The notes beneath the pieces were generated by a model that was not told where the DNA came from, made no database searches, and worked only from the letters and a program-made list of their open reading frames with translations. DNA of 64,000 bases from Parvibaculaceae bacterium (GTDB lineage: Bacteria; Pseudomonadota; Alphaproteobacteria; Parvibaculales; Parvibaculaceae), in assembly GCA_029209985.1 (NCBI GenBank), contig JARGNZ010000003.1, positions 32,289 through 96,288 of the forward strand. Reading direction: 5' to 3'. Positions 35,145 to 43,696 of the stretch are shown piece by piece (the first letter of the stretch is position 1; every line of letters begins with the position of its first letter). A program made the position numbers and the translations under genes.

Positions 35145-37241
35145 ATGGTAAACAGTTTACAGGAATTATGGAACATGAGCGCCCCTGGCCTGATGGCAAT
35201 GTTGGCAGGCTCATTGGCATTTTTTTTGTGGCGCTATTTGTTGCTCACCGCACGCCTGAATGCACACGCCCAAAAACTTGAAACCGCAATGGAAGCCTTA
35301 GCAGACCAAAACTGGGAACTGCGCGAGAGCGAAGAACGCTACCATGACCTTATTCGCACGCAAGGCGATGTCATCATCCGCAAAGATCTCGCCGGGCGTT
35401 TGACATATGTGAATGAAGTTTTCTGCAACACATTTGGGGTTGAACGTGCCGACATTATTGGCCAGCCCTTTTTGCCTGAAATTCCCGAAGGGGAAGCCCC
35501 TCGCTTACTGGGAGATTTTGCAGGCTTGGCCTTGCCCCCCTACCGCGTGCGCTATGACCAAAAGATTGTCACCCAACAAGGCCCGCTTTGGTTTTCATGG
35601 GAAGAGTTTGCCATCCGGGAGGATCAAGGCCGCCTGAAAGAAATTCAAGTTGTGGGGCGTGATATAACGGACCGCAAAGAAACCGAGACCCGTCTTTCTG
35701 AGGCCCTTGAACAAGCAAAGGCCGCCAGCGGTGCGAAGAGTCTTTTTCTTGCTACCATGAGCCATGAAATCCGCACCCCTATGAACGGTGTGATCGGCAT
35801 GAACGACCTTCTTCTGGGCACGAAACTCACGCCCGCCCAGCGCGATTATGCCGAGGCCGTCAAACAATCAGGGCAATCGCTTCTAACCATCATCAATGAC
35901 ATTTTGGATTATTCCAAAATTGAAGCGGGTAAAATCACCTTAGATGAAGAGCTGCTCGACATTCGCGATACGGTTGAGAGCGTGTGCGAATTATTATTCT
36001 CACGGGCGCGAGAAAACAAAATCGACATCGCGGCCACCATTGACGCTGACGTGCCAAAATTATTGGTGGGCGATGAAAACCGTCTGCGCCAAGTGCTGCT
36101 CAATTTGATGGGCAATGCCGTTAAGTTCACGACTCAAGGGGGCGTCTTAGCGCATGTTGCGCTCGACAATCAGCCCCCGTCTAATCCTGACAATGTGCGG
36201 ATACGTGTCAGCATCGAAGATACCGGCATCGGTATGAGCCCGCATCAAGTAGATCACATTTTTGATGAGTTTAGCCAAGCCGATTCCAGTCTCACGCGCC
36301 GCTATGAAGGCACCGGCTTAGGGCTTGCCATTACCAAGCGACTGGTCAAAGTCATGGGCGGCACCATCCGTGTGACAAGTCAACAAGGGCTTGGGTCAGT
36401 CTTCAGTTTTACAATTGAACTCATTCGCGATCCGCAAGAAGAAGCGTTAGACCTTCCCGTCTTGCGCAACCTGCGTGTGTTGACCGCGACCGATCATATG
36501 ATGACCAGCCGCGCGCTCCAGCACACATTGGATATAACCCAAGCGCAAGTTGACTTCGTGTCCCCCAGTGAGCTAACCCCTCACATGTTGCACGCAGGTG
36601 CATTTGATGTGGTGATCGTGGAAGATATCAGTAAACGGATCGAATTGGTGCGAACCTTAGAAGAAATGCGGGCCAAAAACACACGGGTGCTCACGCTTGT
36701 GGCAGCGGGTCAAAAACCAGCTCAAAAGTTTGATGGCTACCTTATTCGGCCCCTGCGCCGTGGGTCATTGTACCAACGCTTGCTCGGTGAAAAGGAGGAT
36801 GAACTTGTGCCAGAACAGACAGTCAGCGTCATCACCAGTGCGCCCCTCACTATTTTGGTGGCCGAAGATAATGAACTCAATGCCGTGCTGACCCGCACCC
36901 TGCTGGAACGTAACGGCCATGATGTCACCATTGTAGGCACCGGCTTAGGGGTCATCAATGCCCTAGAAACCCATGACCCGCATCATTACGATATGGTGTT
37001 AATGGATTTGCACATGCCAGAGATGGACGGGTTTGCCGCGACAAAAGTTGCGCGAGGCTTGGAAGAAGGCAAAGGAGATTTGCCCATCATTGCATTAACA
37101 GCCAATGCAATGGTTGAAGACCGAGAGGCTTGTCTCCAAGCGGGCATGGATGATTATTTGTCCAAGCCAGTCAGCCCGGTTGATTTTGACCGCATGTTAG
37201 AAACATGGCGGGGGCGCCACTCATCTGTCTCGGCCGCGTAA
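35145..37241 (+). CDS. membrane hybrid histidine kinase (PAS-HisKA-HATPase-REC)
   Basis: The 698-residue protein has one N-terminal membrane helix (about 15-36), a coiled segment, a PAS domain (about 63-178, ending VVGRDITDRKE), a HisKA dimerisation domain with the phosphoacceptor His207 in ATMSHEIRTPMNG, an HATPase with NAVKFT, DTGIGM and GTGLGLAIT, and a C-terminal receiver with acceptor Asp621 in LMDLHMPEMDG and LSKPVSP. A receiver-like segment between kinase and receiver (about 435-550) lacks the acidic pocket and looks inactive. No cognate regulator is adjacent; it probably feeds a phosphorelay through a separate Hpt protein. Confidence 0.92.
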   Translation: MVNSLQELWNMSAPGLMAMLAGSLAFFLWRYLLLTARLNAHAQKLETAMEALADQNWELRESEERYHDLIRTQGDVIIRKDLAGRLTYVNEVFCNTFGVERADIIGQPFLPEIPEGEAPRLLGDFAGLALPPYRVRYDQKIVTQQGPLWFSWEEFAIREDQGRLKEIQVVGRDITDRKETETRLSEALEQAKAASGAKSLFLATMSHEIRTPMNGVIGMNDLLLGTKLTPAQRDYAEAVKQSGQSLLTIINDILDYSKIEAGKITLDEELLDIRDTVESVCELLFSRARENKIDIAATIDADVPKLLVGDENRLRQVLLNLMGNAVKFTTQGGVLAHVALDNQPPSNPDNVRIRVSIEDTGIGMSPHQVDHIFDEFSQADSSLTRRYEGTGLGLAITKRLVKVMGGTIRVTSQQGLGSVFSFTIELIRDPQEEALDLPVLRNLRVLTATDHMMTSRALQHTLDITQAQVDFVSPSELTPHMLHAGAFDVVIVEDISKRIELVRTLEEMRAKNTRVLTLVAAGQKPAQKFDGYLIRPLRRGSLYQRLLGEKEDELVPEQTVSVITSAPLTILVAEDNELNAVLTRTLLERNGHDVTIVGTGLGVINALETHDPHHYDMVLMDLHMPEMDGFAATKVARGLEEGKGDLPIIALTANAMVEDREACLQAGMDDYLSKPVSPVDFDRMLETWRGRHSSVSAA

Positions 37242-37321
37242 AGCGCGGCCCCCGCTTCGAATGCCATTGCCTCCTCTGAAGAACTCAGGCTAAATGCTGC
37301 CACCAAGATCAGAAGGCATCT

Positions 37322-38731
37322 ATGGCACGTCGTTTACAAAAAAATTCCCGTTCACTCGACCGCGAAGCAACGCTCCATCCGCCGTGGCAAGCATTTTTGC
37401 AGCCAAAGGCGTTGGTGGTGTTGTTGCTGGGGTTTTCGTCTGGCTTGCCCTTGGCCTTGACCGGGTCCACGCTTTCTTTGTGGATGGCGGATCGCGGTGT
37501 TGACCTTGGCACCATTGGCCTCTTTTCATTGGTGGGCCTGCCCTATGTTTTAAAGTTCGCGTGGGCGCCGTTGGTGGATGCGATCCGCATTCCCGGTCTG
37601 ACAAATTGGCTAGGTCGGCGTCGCGCGTGGCTTTTGGCAACGCAGCTTGCTTTAATCCTAGCCATTCTAGCGCTGGGCAGTATTGACCCCACAAAGGCCC
37701 CCTACTTGCTCGCATTAGTCGCGCTGTGTGTTGCTATTTTTTCAGCGACACAGGACATCGCCATTGATGCGTTCCGTGTGGAAAGTTTGGGCCAAAGTGA
37801 TGCGGCAGCCGCCATGTCAAATTATGTCGCGGCGTACCGGATCGCGATGTTAAGTGCGGGGGCAGGCACGGTCTTTGTTGTCGAGAAATTTGAACAAACC
37901 GGCGAAGCAAGCGGATGGTTTTGGGGGTATGCGGCCATGGCTCTCTTGATGGGTTTGGGGGTTGCCGCAACCTTTTGGGCCCGTGAACCCGCAGCAGAGC
38001 CAGACGCAAACCCAGACCCAGACACAAGCCCAGACCCAGACATGGGGGAAAACTCCCCCACCCCCTCTGCCTGTCAAACCAGCCATCTCGTCCACCCGTC
38101 GCATCAGATATACCGCGCCCTTGTCATGCCGTTTAAGGAGTTTGCCAGTAAACCGAATTGGGTAGCTATTCTTCTGTTTGTCGTTCTGTTCAAATTTGGC
38201 GATGCCTTTGCCGGGGCCATGCTGTCGGCCTTTGCCTTAGACATCGGGTTTACAAAGGGCGACTACGCTTATGTTGCAAACGGGGTAGGCTTTCCAGCGG
38301 CGCTTTTAGGAGGCGTATTGGGCGGCGTTGTCGCAAAATATTGCAGCGTCCCCGTAAGCCTTTGGGTCGCAGGAATATTGCAGATGGTTTCTAACGTGGT
38401 GTTTGTTGCGCTGGCCTATACTGGCCCTGAGGTGGCGTATTTGATGGGTGCCATGGGGGTGGAAAATCTGACCGGGGGGCTTGGAACTGTCGTGTTTGTT
38501 GCCTATCTCTCTAGCTTGTGCCAAGCGCGTGAGTTCACGGCCACTCAATATGCATTGCTCTCTGCCCTGTCTGCATCAGGGCGCACCTTTCTTGCAGCGG
38601 CCTCTGGCTATCTTGCAGCAGCAATTGGTTGGGGAGCGTTTTTCACAGCCACTATATTTGCCGCGCTCCCTGGGTTATTTATGTTATGGTGGCTAACGCG
38701 ATATGCGCATAAACGAGCTGAGCGGGACTAA
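37322..38731 (+). CDS. AmpG-like major facilitator permease
   Basis: The 469-residue protein has about 12 membrane helices with the AmpG-type N-terminal pattern (LLGFSSGLPLALTGSTLSLW, GLFSLVGLPYVLKFAWAPLVD, SATQDIAIDAFRVE). AmpG imports anhydro-muropeptides for peptidoglycan recycling, often with beta-lactamase control, so this is the likely role. The central cytoplasmic loop carries an unusual Pro/Asp repeat (about 220-245). No ampR, ampD or lipoprotein partner is adjacent, and transport of other solutes cannot be excluded. Confidence 0.85.
   Translation: MARRLQKNSRSLDREATLHPPWQAFLQPKALVVLLLGFSSGLPLALTGSTLSLWMADRGVDLGTIGLFSLVGLPYVLKFAWAPLVDAIRIPGLTNWLGRRRAWLLATQLALILAILALGSIDPTKAPYLLALVALCVAIFSATQDIAIDAFRVESLGQSDAAAAMSNYVAAYRIAMLSAGAGTVFVVEKFEQTGEASGWFWGYAAMALLMGLGVAATFWAREPAAEPDANPDPDTSPDPDMGENSPTPSACQTSHLVHPSHQIYRALVMPFKEFASKPNWVAILLFVVLFKFGDAFAGAMLSAFALDIGFTKGDYAYVANGVGFPAALLGGVLGGVVAKYCSVPVSLWVAGILQMVSNVVFVALAYTGPEVAYLMGAMGVENLTGGLGTVVFVAYLSSLCQAREFTATQYALLSALSASGRTFLAAASGYLAAAIGWGAFFTATIFAALPGLFMLWWLTRYAHKRAERD
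38001..38041 (+). repeat. 18-bp coding tandem repeat in the AmpG-like gene
   Basis: CAGACGCAAACCCAGACC (38001-38018) and CAGACACAAGCCCAGACC (38019-38036), followed by CAGAC, encode alternating Asp-Pro residues (DANPDPDTSPDPD). Two bases differ between copies. The in-frame repeat lies in the loop between helices 6 and 7, where length variation should be tolerated. Confidence 0.8.
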
Positions 38732-38848
38732 GGGTCGACCGGTTTTCTATGTAATATCAATAGGTTATCGGTGACATATCACGGTCACATTTCCTCCGCA
38801 TGAAGGGACAAGAGTTGGTAGCAACTCAGGGTTTAGTCGGAGGACGAT

Positions 38849-39766
38849 ATGACAGATGGGCTGGGCATTTTGCAGGTCGATGATACGGCTCTGGGAGTAA
38901 GTATGGGTTCTGAAATTTCATCCTCAACTGAGGACGATCAAGTACACAGCCTAGACGGCACCGCTCCGGCAAGTTTTGGTCGTCGGGGCAATATGGAAGT
39001 GCGCCTCGCAAAAAATGCTTCTGAGATCGATGCGGCTCAAGCCTTGCGTTATACGGTTTTCTACGAAGAAATGTCGGCCAAGCCAGACGCGACCATGCGG
39101 TCGAAAAAACGAGATTTTGATCGTTTTGATGAGTTCTGCGATCACCTGTTGGTCATCGACCATGATCTTGTAGACGCTGCAGAAGACGGCCCCTTGCCGA
39201 TCAATGCCGTGGTGGGATGTTACCGCTTGTTGCGCCAAGATGTGGCTGAGCAGCATGGGGGCTTTTATACCCAGTCGGAATTTAATATTGAACCACTTCT
39301 GGAGCGTGCGGGTAAGAACGTGCGCTTTATGGAGTTGGGTCGCTCGTGCGTATTGCCCAAGTATCGCGATAAAAAGACAGTCGAGTTGTTGTGGAAAGGG
39401 ATTACGCAATATCTCGTGCATTACAATTTGGACGTGATGTTTGGCTGTGCGTCGTTTGAAAATACAAACCCCGAAGAATTAGCGTTGCCGCTTTCTTATC
39501 TCTACCAAAACCACCTAACACCCGACGCGTGGCACGTAACAGCCCGCGACGAATTGTTTGTGGAAATGAACCGTATTGCGAAAGAGGACATTAACAACCG
39601 CCAAGCCTTACGCGAATTGCCGCCTATGATCAGAGGCTATGTACGGGCAGGTTGCTTTATTGGGGATGGGGCGGTGGTTGATGAACAGTTCGGCACAACC
39701 GATGTGCTCATTCTCTTCCCCATCGCAGAAATGAACGATCGCTATCGCTCAAAATTCGTCGCCTAA
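38849..39766 (+). CDS. OlsB-like GNAT N-acyltransferase (ornithine lipid synthesis, probable)
   Basis: This 305-residue protein has a disordered N-terminus of about 48 residues and then an acyltransferase domain of the OlsB/autoinducer-synthase-like GNAT type: AAQALRYTVFYEEM, FDEFCDHLLVID, VGCYRLLR, FMELGRSCVLPKYRDKKTVELLWKGI and GCASFENTNPE. OlsB attaches a 3-hydroxyacyl chain from ACP to ornithine, the first step of ornithine lipid synthesis. GGAGGA precedes the ATG. The second enzyme, an OlsA-type acyltransferase, could be the gene at 57941, but that is equally readable as PlsC. Confidence 0.78.
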   Translation: MTDGLGILQVDDTALGVSMGSEISSSTEDDQVHSLDGTAPASFGRRGNMEVRLAKNASEIDAAQALRYTVFYEEMSAKPDATMRSKKRDFDRFDEFCDHLLVIDHDLVDAAEDGPLPINAVVGCYRLLRQDVAEQHGGFYTQSEFNIEPLLERAGKNVRFMELGRSCVLPKYRDKKTVELLWKGITQYLVHYNLDVMFGCASFENTNPEELALPLSYLYQNHLTPDAWHVTARDELFVEMNRIAKEDINNRQALRELPPMIRGYVRAGCFIGDGAVVDEQFGTTDVLILFPIAEMNDRYRSKFVA

Positions 39767-39790
39767 CTCTTCTCGGTTGCGATCCAAACA

Positions 39791-39822
39791 AAAGCCCTCT
39801 CTTTTTGCAAAGAGAGGGCTTT
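39791..39822. terminator. bidirectional terminator OlsB-like / DUF4399
   Basis: AAAGCCCTCTCTTT and AAAGAGAGGGCTTT form a perfect 14-bp stem with loop TTGC between two convergent genes. The A-rich and T-rich ends give a U tract in both directions. Confidence 0.9.
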
Positions 39823-39846
39823 GTCATGTCAGGCAGAAGGGCCTGC

Positions 39847-40320
39847 CTATTCCACCGTAATGGTAATTTTGTCTGAAAACACAGGCGGGTTGTGAGGAAT
39901 GTGGTTTTGATCGGCCAGCAGCAATTGCAGCGTATGCGTACCCGGCGCAAGCTCTAGCACCATCTCGGTTTGTCCGCCGCCAAAGTGGCGATGGTTTTCA
40001 TCAGACGGCACCGAATAATCGAGATCTTCACCGGTGGGCAGATCAGTATCAATCAGCAAATGGTGGTGGCCGGTGCCGGCTTTTTCTGTGCCTGCTGGGG
40101 CAACGCCCATGCCTTTAAGGCCAAAGACAACGGTGACCGGGCCAGAAATGGTGGCGCCATCCTCAATGCCAATGAAATACACCTGTGCGTCGGGAGCAGA
40201 AAGGGTTTCGCCCGCCTGTGCATTTGTCGCCCCAACTATGCCGCCAAAGAGGCTGCCGAGTGCCACGGTGGCCATCATCACACTGCCAGAAAGTACACTC
40301 GTTAAAAAAGACCGACGCAT
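39847..40320 (-). CDS. DUF4399 periplasmic protein
   Basis: The 157-residue protein has a signal peptide (about 1-37, ending VGATNAQA) and a DUF4399 domain with VYFIGIEDGATISGPVTVVFGLKGMGV, GTGHHHLLIDTD and LELAPGTHTLQLLLADQNH. The His-rich HHHLL and HRHFGGG could bind metal, but no function is established. Two adjacent ATGs follow GGAG; I took the second (40320) for the better spacing. It is monocistronic between two terminators. Confidence 0.82.
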   Translation of the reverse strand: MRRSFLTSVLSGSVMMATVALGSLFGGIVGATNAQAGETLSAPDAQVYFIGIEDGATISGPVTVVFGLKGMGVAPAGTEKAGTGHHHLLIDTDLPTGEDLDYSVPSDENHRHFGGGQTEMVLELAPGTHTLQLLLADQNHIPHNPPVFSDKITITVE

Positions 40321-40389
40321 CATAATCTCCAAATCAAATGGGCCTCACGACGAGGCCGCTCCGGACCCGCATGGGTCCCTTCCATCTAT

Positions 40390-40426
40390 AAAACACTGAA
40401 GCCGACTTGTTTGGCAAGTCGGCTTC
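40390..40426 (-). terminator. terminator of maeB
   Basis: GAAGCCGACTTG (40398-40409) and CAAGTCGGCTTC (40415-40426) form a perfect 12-bp stem with loop TTTGG. On the minus strand AGTG then UUUU follows. It is 30 bp past the maeB stop. Confidence 0.8.
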
Positions 40427-40456
40427 CGCAGTTCAAATTAATTTGATCCCTCGGAA

Positions 40457-42739
40457 TTACCGAACAATCGAGGTGGTCTGATCAAGGTCATAGGCAGCCA
40501 TCGCAGCCCCCGTGACCAAGTCAGAAACCGTGGCTCCCATATTCACAATATGCACAGGTCGCGACAGACCAGTGAGCAACGGACCAACAACGGTCGCCCC
40601 GCCAAGCTCTTGCAGCATTTTTGTAGAAATGGAGGCAGAGTGGATCGCAGGCATAATCAACACATTGGCTGTGTCGGTGAGCCGGCAGAATGGATAATGC
40701 GCCATCTGTTGTTTGTTCAAAGCAACATCAGCCGCCATTTCGCCGTCATACTCAAAGTCGACGCCGCGTGAGTCCAAAATCTCCACTGCAGCGCGACACT
40801 GTGAAGAGCGTTCCCCAACAGGATGTCCGAATGTGGAATAAGCCAAGAGGGCAACCCGTGGCTCATAGCCCAAGCGGCGGGCAATACCGGCAGACTGTTC
40901 AGCAATATCGGCAAGCTCTTCGGAGTTTGGCATATCATGCACATTGGTATCAGCCACGAGCACGGTACGGCCTTTAGAGATGATCATCGACATGCCCATA
41001 ACCCGACGGTTTGGAAGCGGGTCAATCACCCGGCGCACTTCTGAAAGCACAACTGAATAGTTACGGGTTGCCCCAGAAACCATCGCATCCGCGTCGCCAA
41101 ATTCAACCATGCACGCCCCAAAGACGTTTCGATCATTATTGACCATGCGCACGCAGTCGCGGATCAAATACCCACGGCGTTGCAATTTCTCAAACAAGAA
41201 GTCCGCGTATTCAGCGCCCTTATCAGACAACCGTGAATTGACGATCTCAAGCTCTGTATGGGAATCCAGTCCGATATCATCCAATGTCTTGCGGATAATT
41301 TCTTCACGGCCAATCAAAATAGGTGTGCCAAGGCCCATGTCGCGGAAAGATAACGCGGCCCGAATGACGCGCTCGTCTTCACCTTCCGCAAAGACAACCC
41401 GTTTGGGGTCACGCTTCACATGTTCCGTGATGACCTGCAAGGTTGAGGCTGCCGGGTCGAGACGTGCATAGAGTTGGTTTTTGTAGGCATCCATATCCAC
41501 GATCGGCATACGTGCCACACCGCTGTCCATCGCGGCTTTGGCCACGGCGGCTGGAATTTCTTGGATCAGGCGCGGGTCAAAGGGCACAGGGATAATGTAC
41601 TGAGGCCCAAAGCGAGGCCGCTCGCCCTGATACGCTGCCGCCACTTCATCAGGTACATCTGCACGTGCCAGCTCAGCCAAAGCATTGGCCGCTGCAATCT
41701 TCATCTCTTCGTTGATGGTTGTGGCCCGCACATCGAGCGCACCCCGGAAGATGTAAGGAAAGCCGAGCACGTTGTTGACTTGGTTTGGATAGTCAGAACG
41801 CCCGGTGGCCATGATGGCGTCATCACGCACAGCCGCCACTTCTTCGGGCGAAATTTCTGGATCAGGATTAGCCATCGCAAAAATGATCGGCTTGTCCGCC
41901 ATTGATTTGACCATGTCCGGCGTCAGCGCGCCTTTCACTGACAGACCAAGGAAGACGTCACTGTCTGCAACCGCTTCCACCAAGGTGCGGGCTTTGGTTT
42001 TCACCGCGTGCGCAGATTTCCATTGGTTCATACCTTCCGGGCGACCTTCGTAGATCACGCCCTTGGTATCGCAGAGCAACGCATTCTCGTGCGGCAAGCC
42101 CATGGCTTTAATAAGTTCAAGGCAGGCAATGCCCGCAGAGCCTGCGCCATTGACGACAACTTTGGTATCTTTGATGTCGCGCCCGGTAAGGTGCAGTGCA
42201 TTCAAAAGTCCCGCCGCCGTAATAATGGCCGTCCCGTGTTGATCGTCATGAAAGACCGGAATGTCCATCAATTCGCGCAGCTGTTCTTCAATGATGAAGC
42301 AATCTGGCGCTTTAATATCTTCTAGGTTGATGCCCCCAAAAGAAGGCCCGAGATAGCGCACGCAGTTGACGACCTCATCAACCTCTTCTGTGTCAACTTC
42401 AAGGTCAATCGCGTCCACATCAGCAAAGCGCTTAAAGAGAACCGCTTTACCCTCCATAACCGGTTTAGAGGCGAGCGGCCCCAAATTCCCAAGTCCCAGA
42501 ATGGCGGTCCCGTTTGAAATCACCGCAACCATATTACCGCGTGAGGTGTAGTCGAAGGCGCAATCGGGATTTTCTGCGATTGCGCGCACCGGAGCAGCCA
42601 CGCCGGGGCTATAAGCGAGTGACAAATCACGTTGGGTCGCCATCGGCTTCGTCGCCTCAATAGCGATTTTACCGGGCTTGCCCTCGGAGTGAAAGCGGAG
42701 GGCTTCCTTATCTGTTAGTTCGTCTTTATTTCTTGTCAT
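40457..42739 (-). CDS. maeB: NADP-dependent malic enzyme with C-terminal phosphotransacetylase domain (MaeB)
   Basis: MaeB decarboxylates malate to pyruvate with NADP. The 760-residue protein is the fused form: an N-terminal malic enzyme (about 1-430; AYSPGVAAPVRAIAENP, FNG-type GTAILGLGNLGPLASKPVMEGKAV in part, VVNGAGSAGIACLEL for NADP) and a C-terminal phosphotransacetylase-like domain (about 435-760; RVVFAEGEDERVIRAA). In other MaeB proteins that domain is regulatory and binds acetyl-CoA rather than acting as an enzyme. The length equals the E. coli protein. I chose the ATG at 42739 over a TTG five codons upstream. Confidence 0.96.
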   Translation of the reverse strand: MTRNKDELTDKEALRFHSEGKPGKIAIEATKPMATQRDLSLAYSPGVAAPVRAIAENPDCAFDYTSRGNMVAVISNGTAILGLGNLGPLASKPVMEGKAVLFKRFADVDAIDLEVDTEEVDEVVNCVRYLGPSFGGINLEDIKAPDCFIIEEQLRELMDIPVFHDDQHGTAIITAAGLLNALHLTGRDIKDTKVVVNGAGSAGIACLELIKAMGLPHENALLCDTKGVIYEGRPEGMNQWKSAHAVKTKARTLVEAVADSDVFLGLSVKGALTPDMVKSMADKPIIFAMANPDPEISPEEVAAVRDDAIMATGRSDYPNQVNNVLGFPYIFRGALDVRATTINEEMKIAAANALAELARADVPDEVAAAYQGERPRFGPQYIIPVPFDPRLIQEIPAAVAKAAMDSGVARMPIVDMDAYKNQLYARLDPAASTLQVITEHVKRDPKRVVFAEGEDERVIRAALSFRDMGLGTPILIGREEIIRKTLDDIGLDSHTELEIVNSRLSDKGAEYADFLFEKLQRRGYLIRDCVRMVNNDRNVFGACMVEFGDADAMVSGATRNYSVVLSEVRRVIDPLPNRRVMGMSMIISKGRTVLVADTNVHDMPNSEELADIAEQSAGIARRLGYEPRVALLAYSTFGHPVGERSSQCRAAVEILDSRGVDFEYDGEMAADVALNKQQMAHYPFCRLTDTANVLIMPAIHSASISTKMLQELGGATVVGPLLTGLSRPVHIVNMGATVSDLVTGAAMAAYDLDQTTSIVR

Positions 42740-42898
42740 GGCTATATCACGCAATAAATGAATACATTTGAGCGGTTGTCTTACGGCATATTGCGCGAGC
42801 TGACCACCCCTGAAAGTCAGAAATCGGTATATTTGCGCCGTTTTTCACGACAAATTGCGCCTTTGAGCCTCAAAATACGCATTTATCCAAGACCATGC

Positions 42899-43516
42899 TC
42901 AAAATTTGAGCGAGAGACCGCCTTGTACGCGCTCTTCCCGGTCGGTATTCAGGGTGGAGCCGGCACCGCCGGTGCTGCCGAGTGTTTCTTGCACTTCGTA
43001 GCCTAAGTTCATCTCCAGCGACTCTGTGATTTCCACTTTAGAACCGGCTTCTGCTTTTCCTTTGAGGTCAGCCGCAAGGCCGTTGTTTTCTAAAAAGCTG
43101 CCGTCTTCTCCGGCACCCTCCACATCAACGCCGACGCCCACATATGGCTTGATGACAACTTCATCATCGGAAAATTGTTGGGGGCTTAGGTCCATCCGTA
43201 CCGAAGAGCCCGGCAAGTCGAGATCCCGTGAGACACCGGAGCGCGGTTCTGCAACCCCACTTGCAGACAAGGCGCCAGCACCCGAAACCGGCGCGGGGGT
43301 CAAAGAGAGGTCAATTTCTGGATGTGCGGGTGCGCTTAAAAAACTCTCTGGCAATGCAGTCGTCCCCTGCCCGTCTGTATTGTCCGACAGGTTGGAACCC
43401 GGAACCTGTGACCGGTCAGAAGACGGTCCGCTGTTGAAGACGACATAAAGGGCACCCAGCACAATAAGAGCGGCGCCCCCCAGAAGAGCAATCATGGGAT
43501 TGGAAAGACGAGACAT
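42899..43516 (-). CDS. unrecognised TM-anchored protein with barrel-like C-terminus
   Basis: The 205-residue product has a short N-terminus (MSRLSNP), one membrane helix at about 8-29 (MIALLGGAALIVLGALYVVF), a Ser/Pro/Ala-rich linker of about 80 residues, and a C-terminal region of about 90 residues with alternating beta-strand pattern (VVIKPYVGVGVDVEG; SLEMNLGYEVQETLG) ending in LSLKF, as outer-membrane barrel proteins do. No family was recognised. AAGG lies before the ATG. It sits between maeB (same strand, 159 bp downstream) and the divergent mutS. The mixture of inner anchor and barrel-like end is odd. Confidence 0.65.
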   Translation of the reverse strand: MSRLSNPMIALLGGAALIVLGALYVVFNSGPSSDRSQVPGSNLSDNTDGQGTTALPESFLSAPAHPEIDLSLTPAPVSGAGALSASGVAEPRSGVSRDLDLPGSSVRMDLSPQQFSDDEVVIKPYVGVGVDVEGAGEDGSFLENNGLAADLKGKAEAGSKVEITESLEMNLGYEVQETLGSTGGAGSTLNTDREERVQGGLSLKF

Positions 43517-43696
43517 GAAAAACCTTGTGATACGCGTAAACCCAAGCCTGAGGAGAAAGTGAAGGCCAATTACTAGGAACCTAACGTGTAAATACGGTGA
43601 AAAGAAGGAGTGTATGCTGCGCCATCGTTCAGCTTTCTGTGGGCAACCTGTTTTGGGGCGTGGCCTCAAACCCCTTGCATCTGTTAGCTTAGCGCC

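Noticed and set aside
41000-42739. Separate pta gene
   Set aside because: The phosphotransacetylase-like part is fused in frame to the malic enzyme, the usual MaeB structure, without an internal stop or start.
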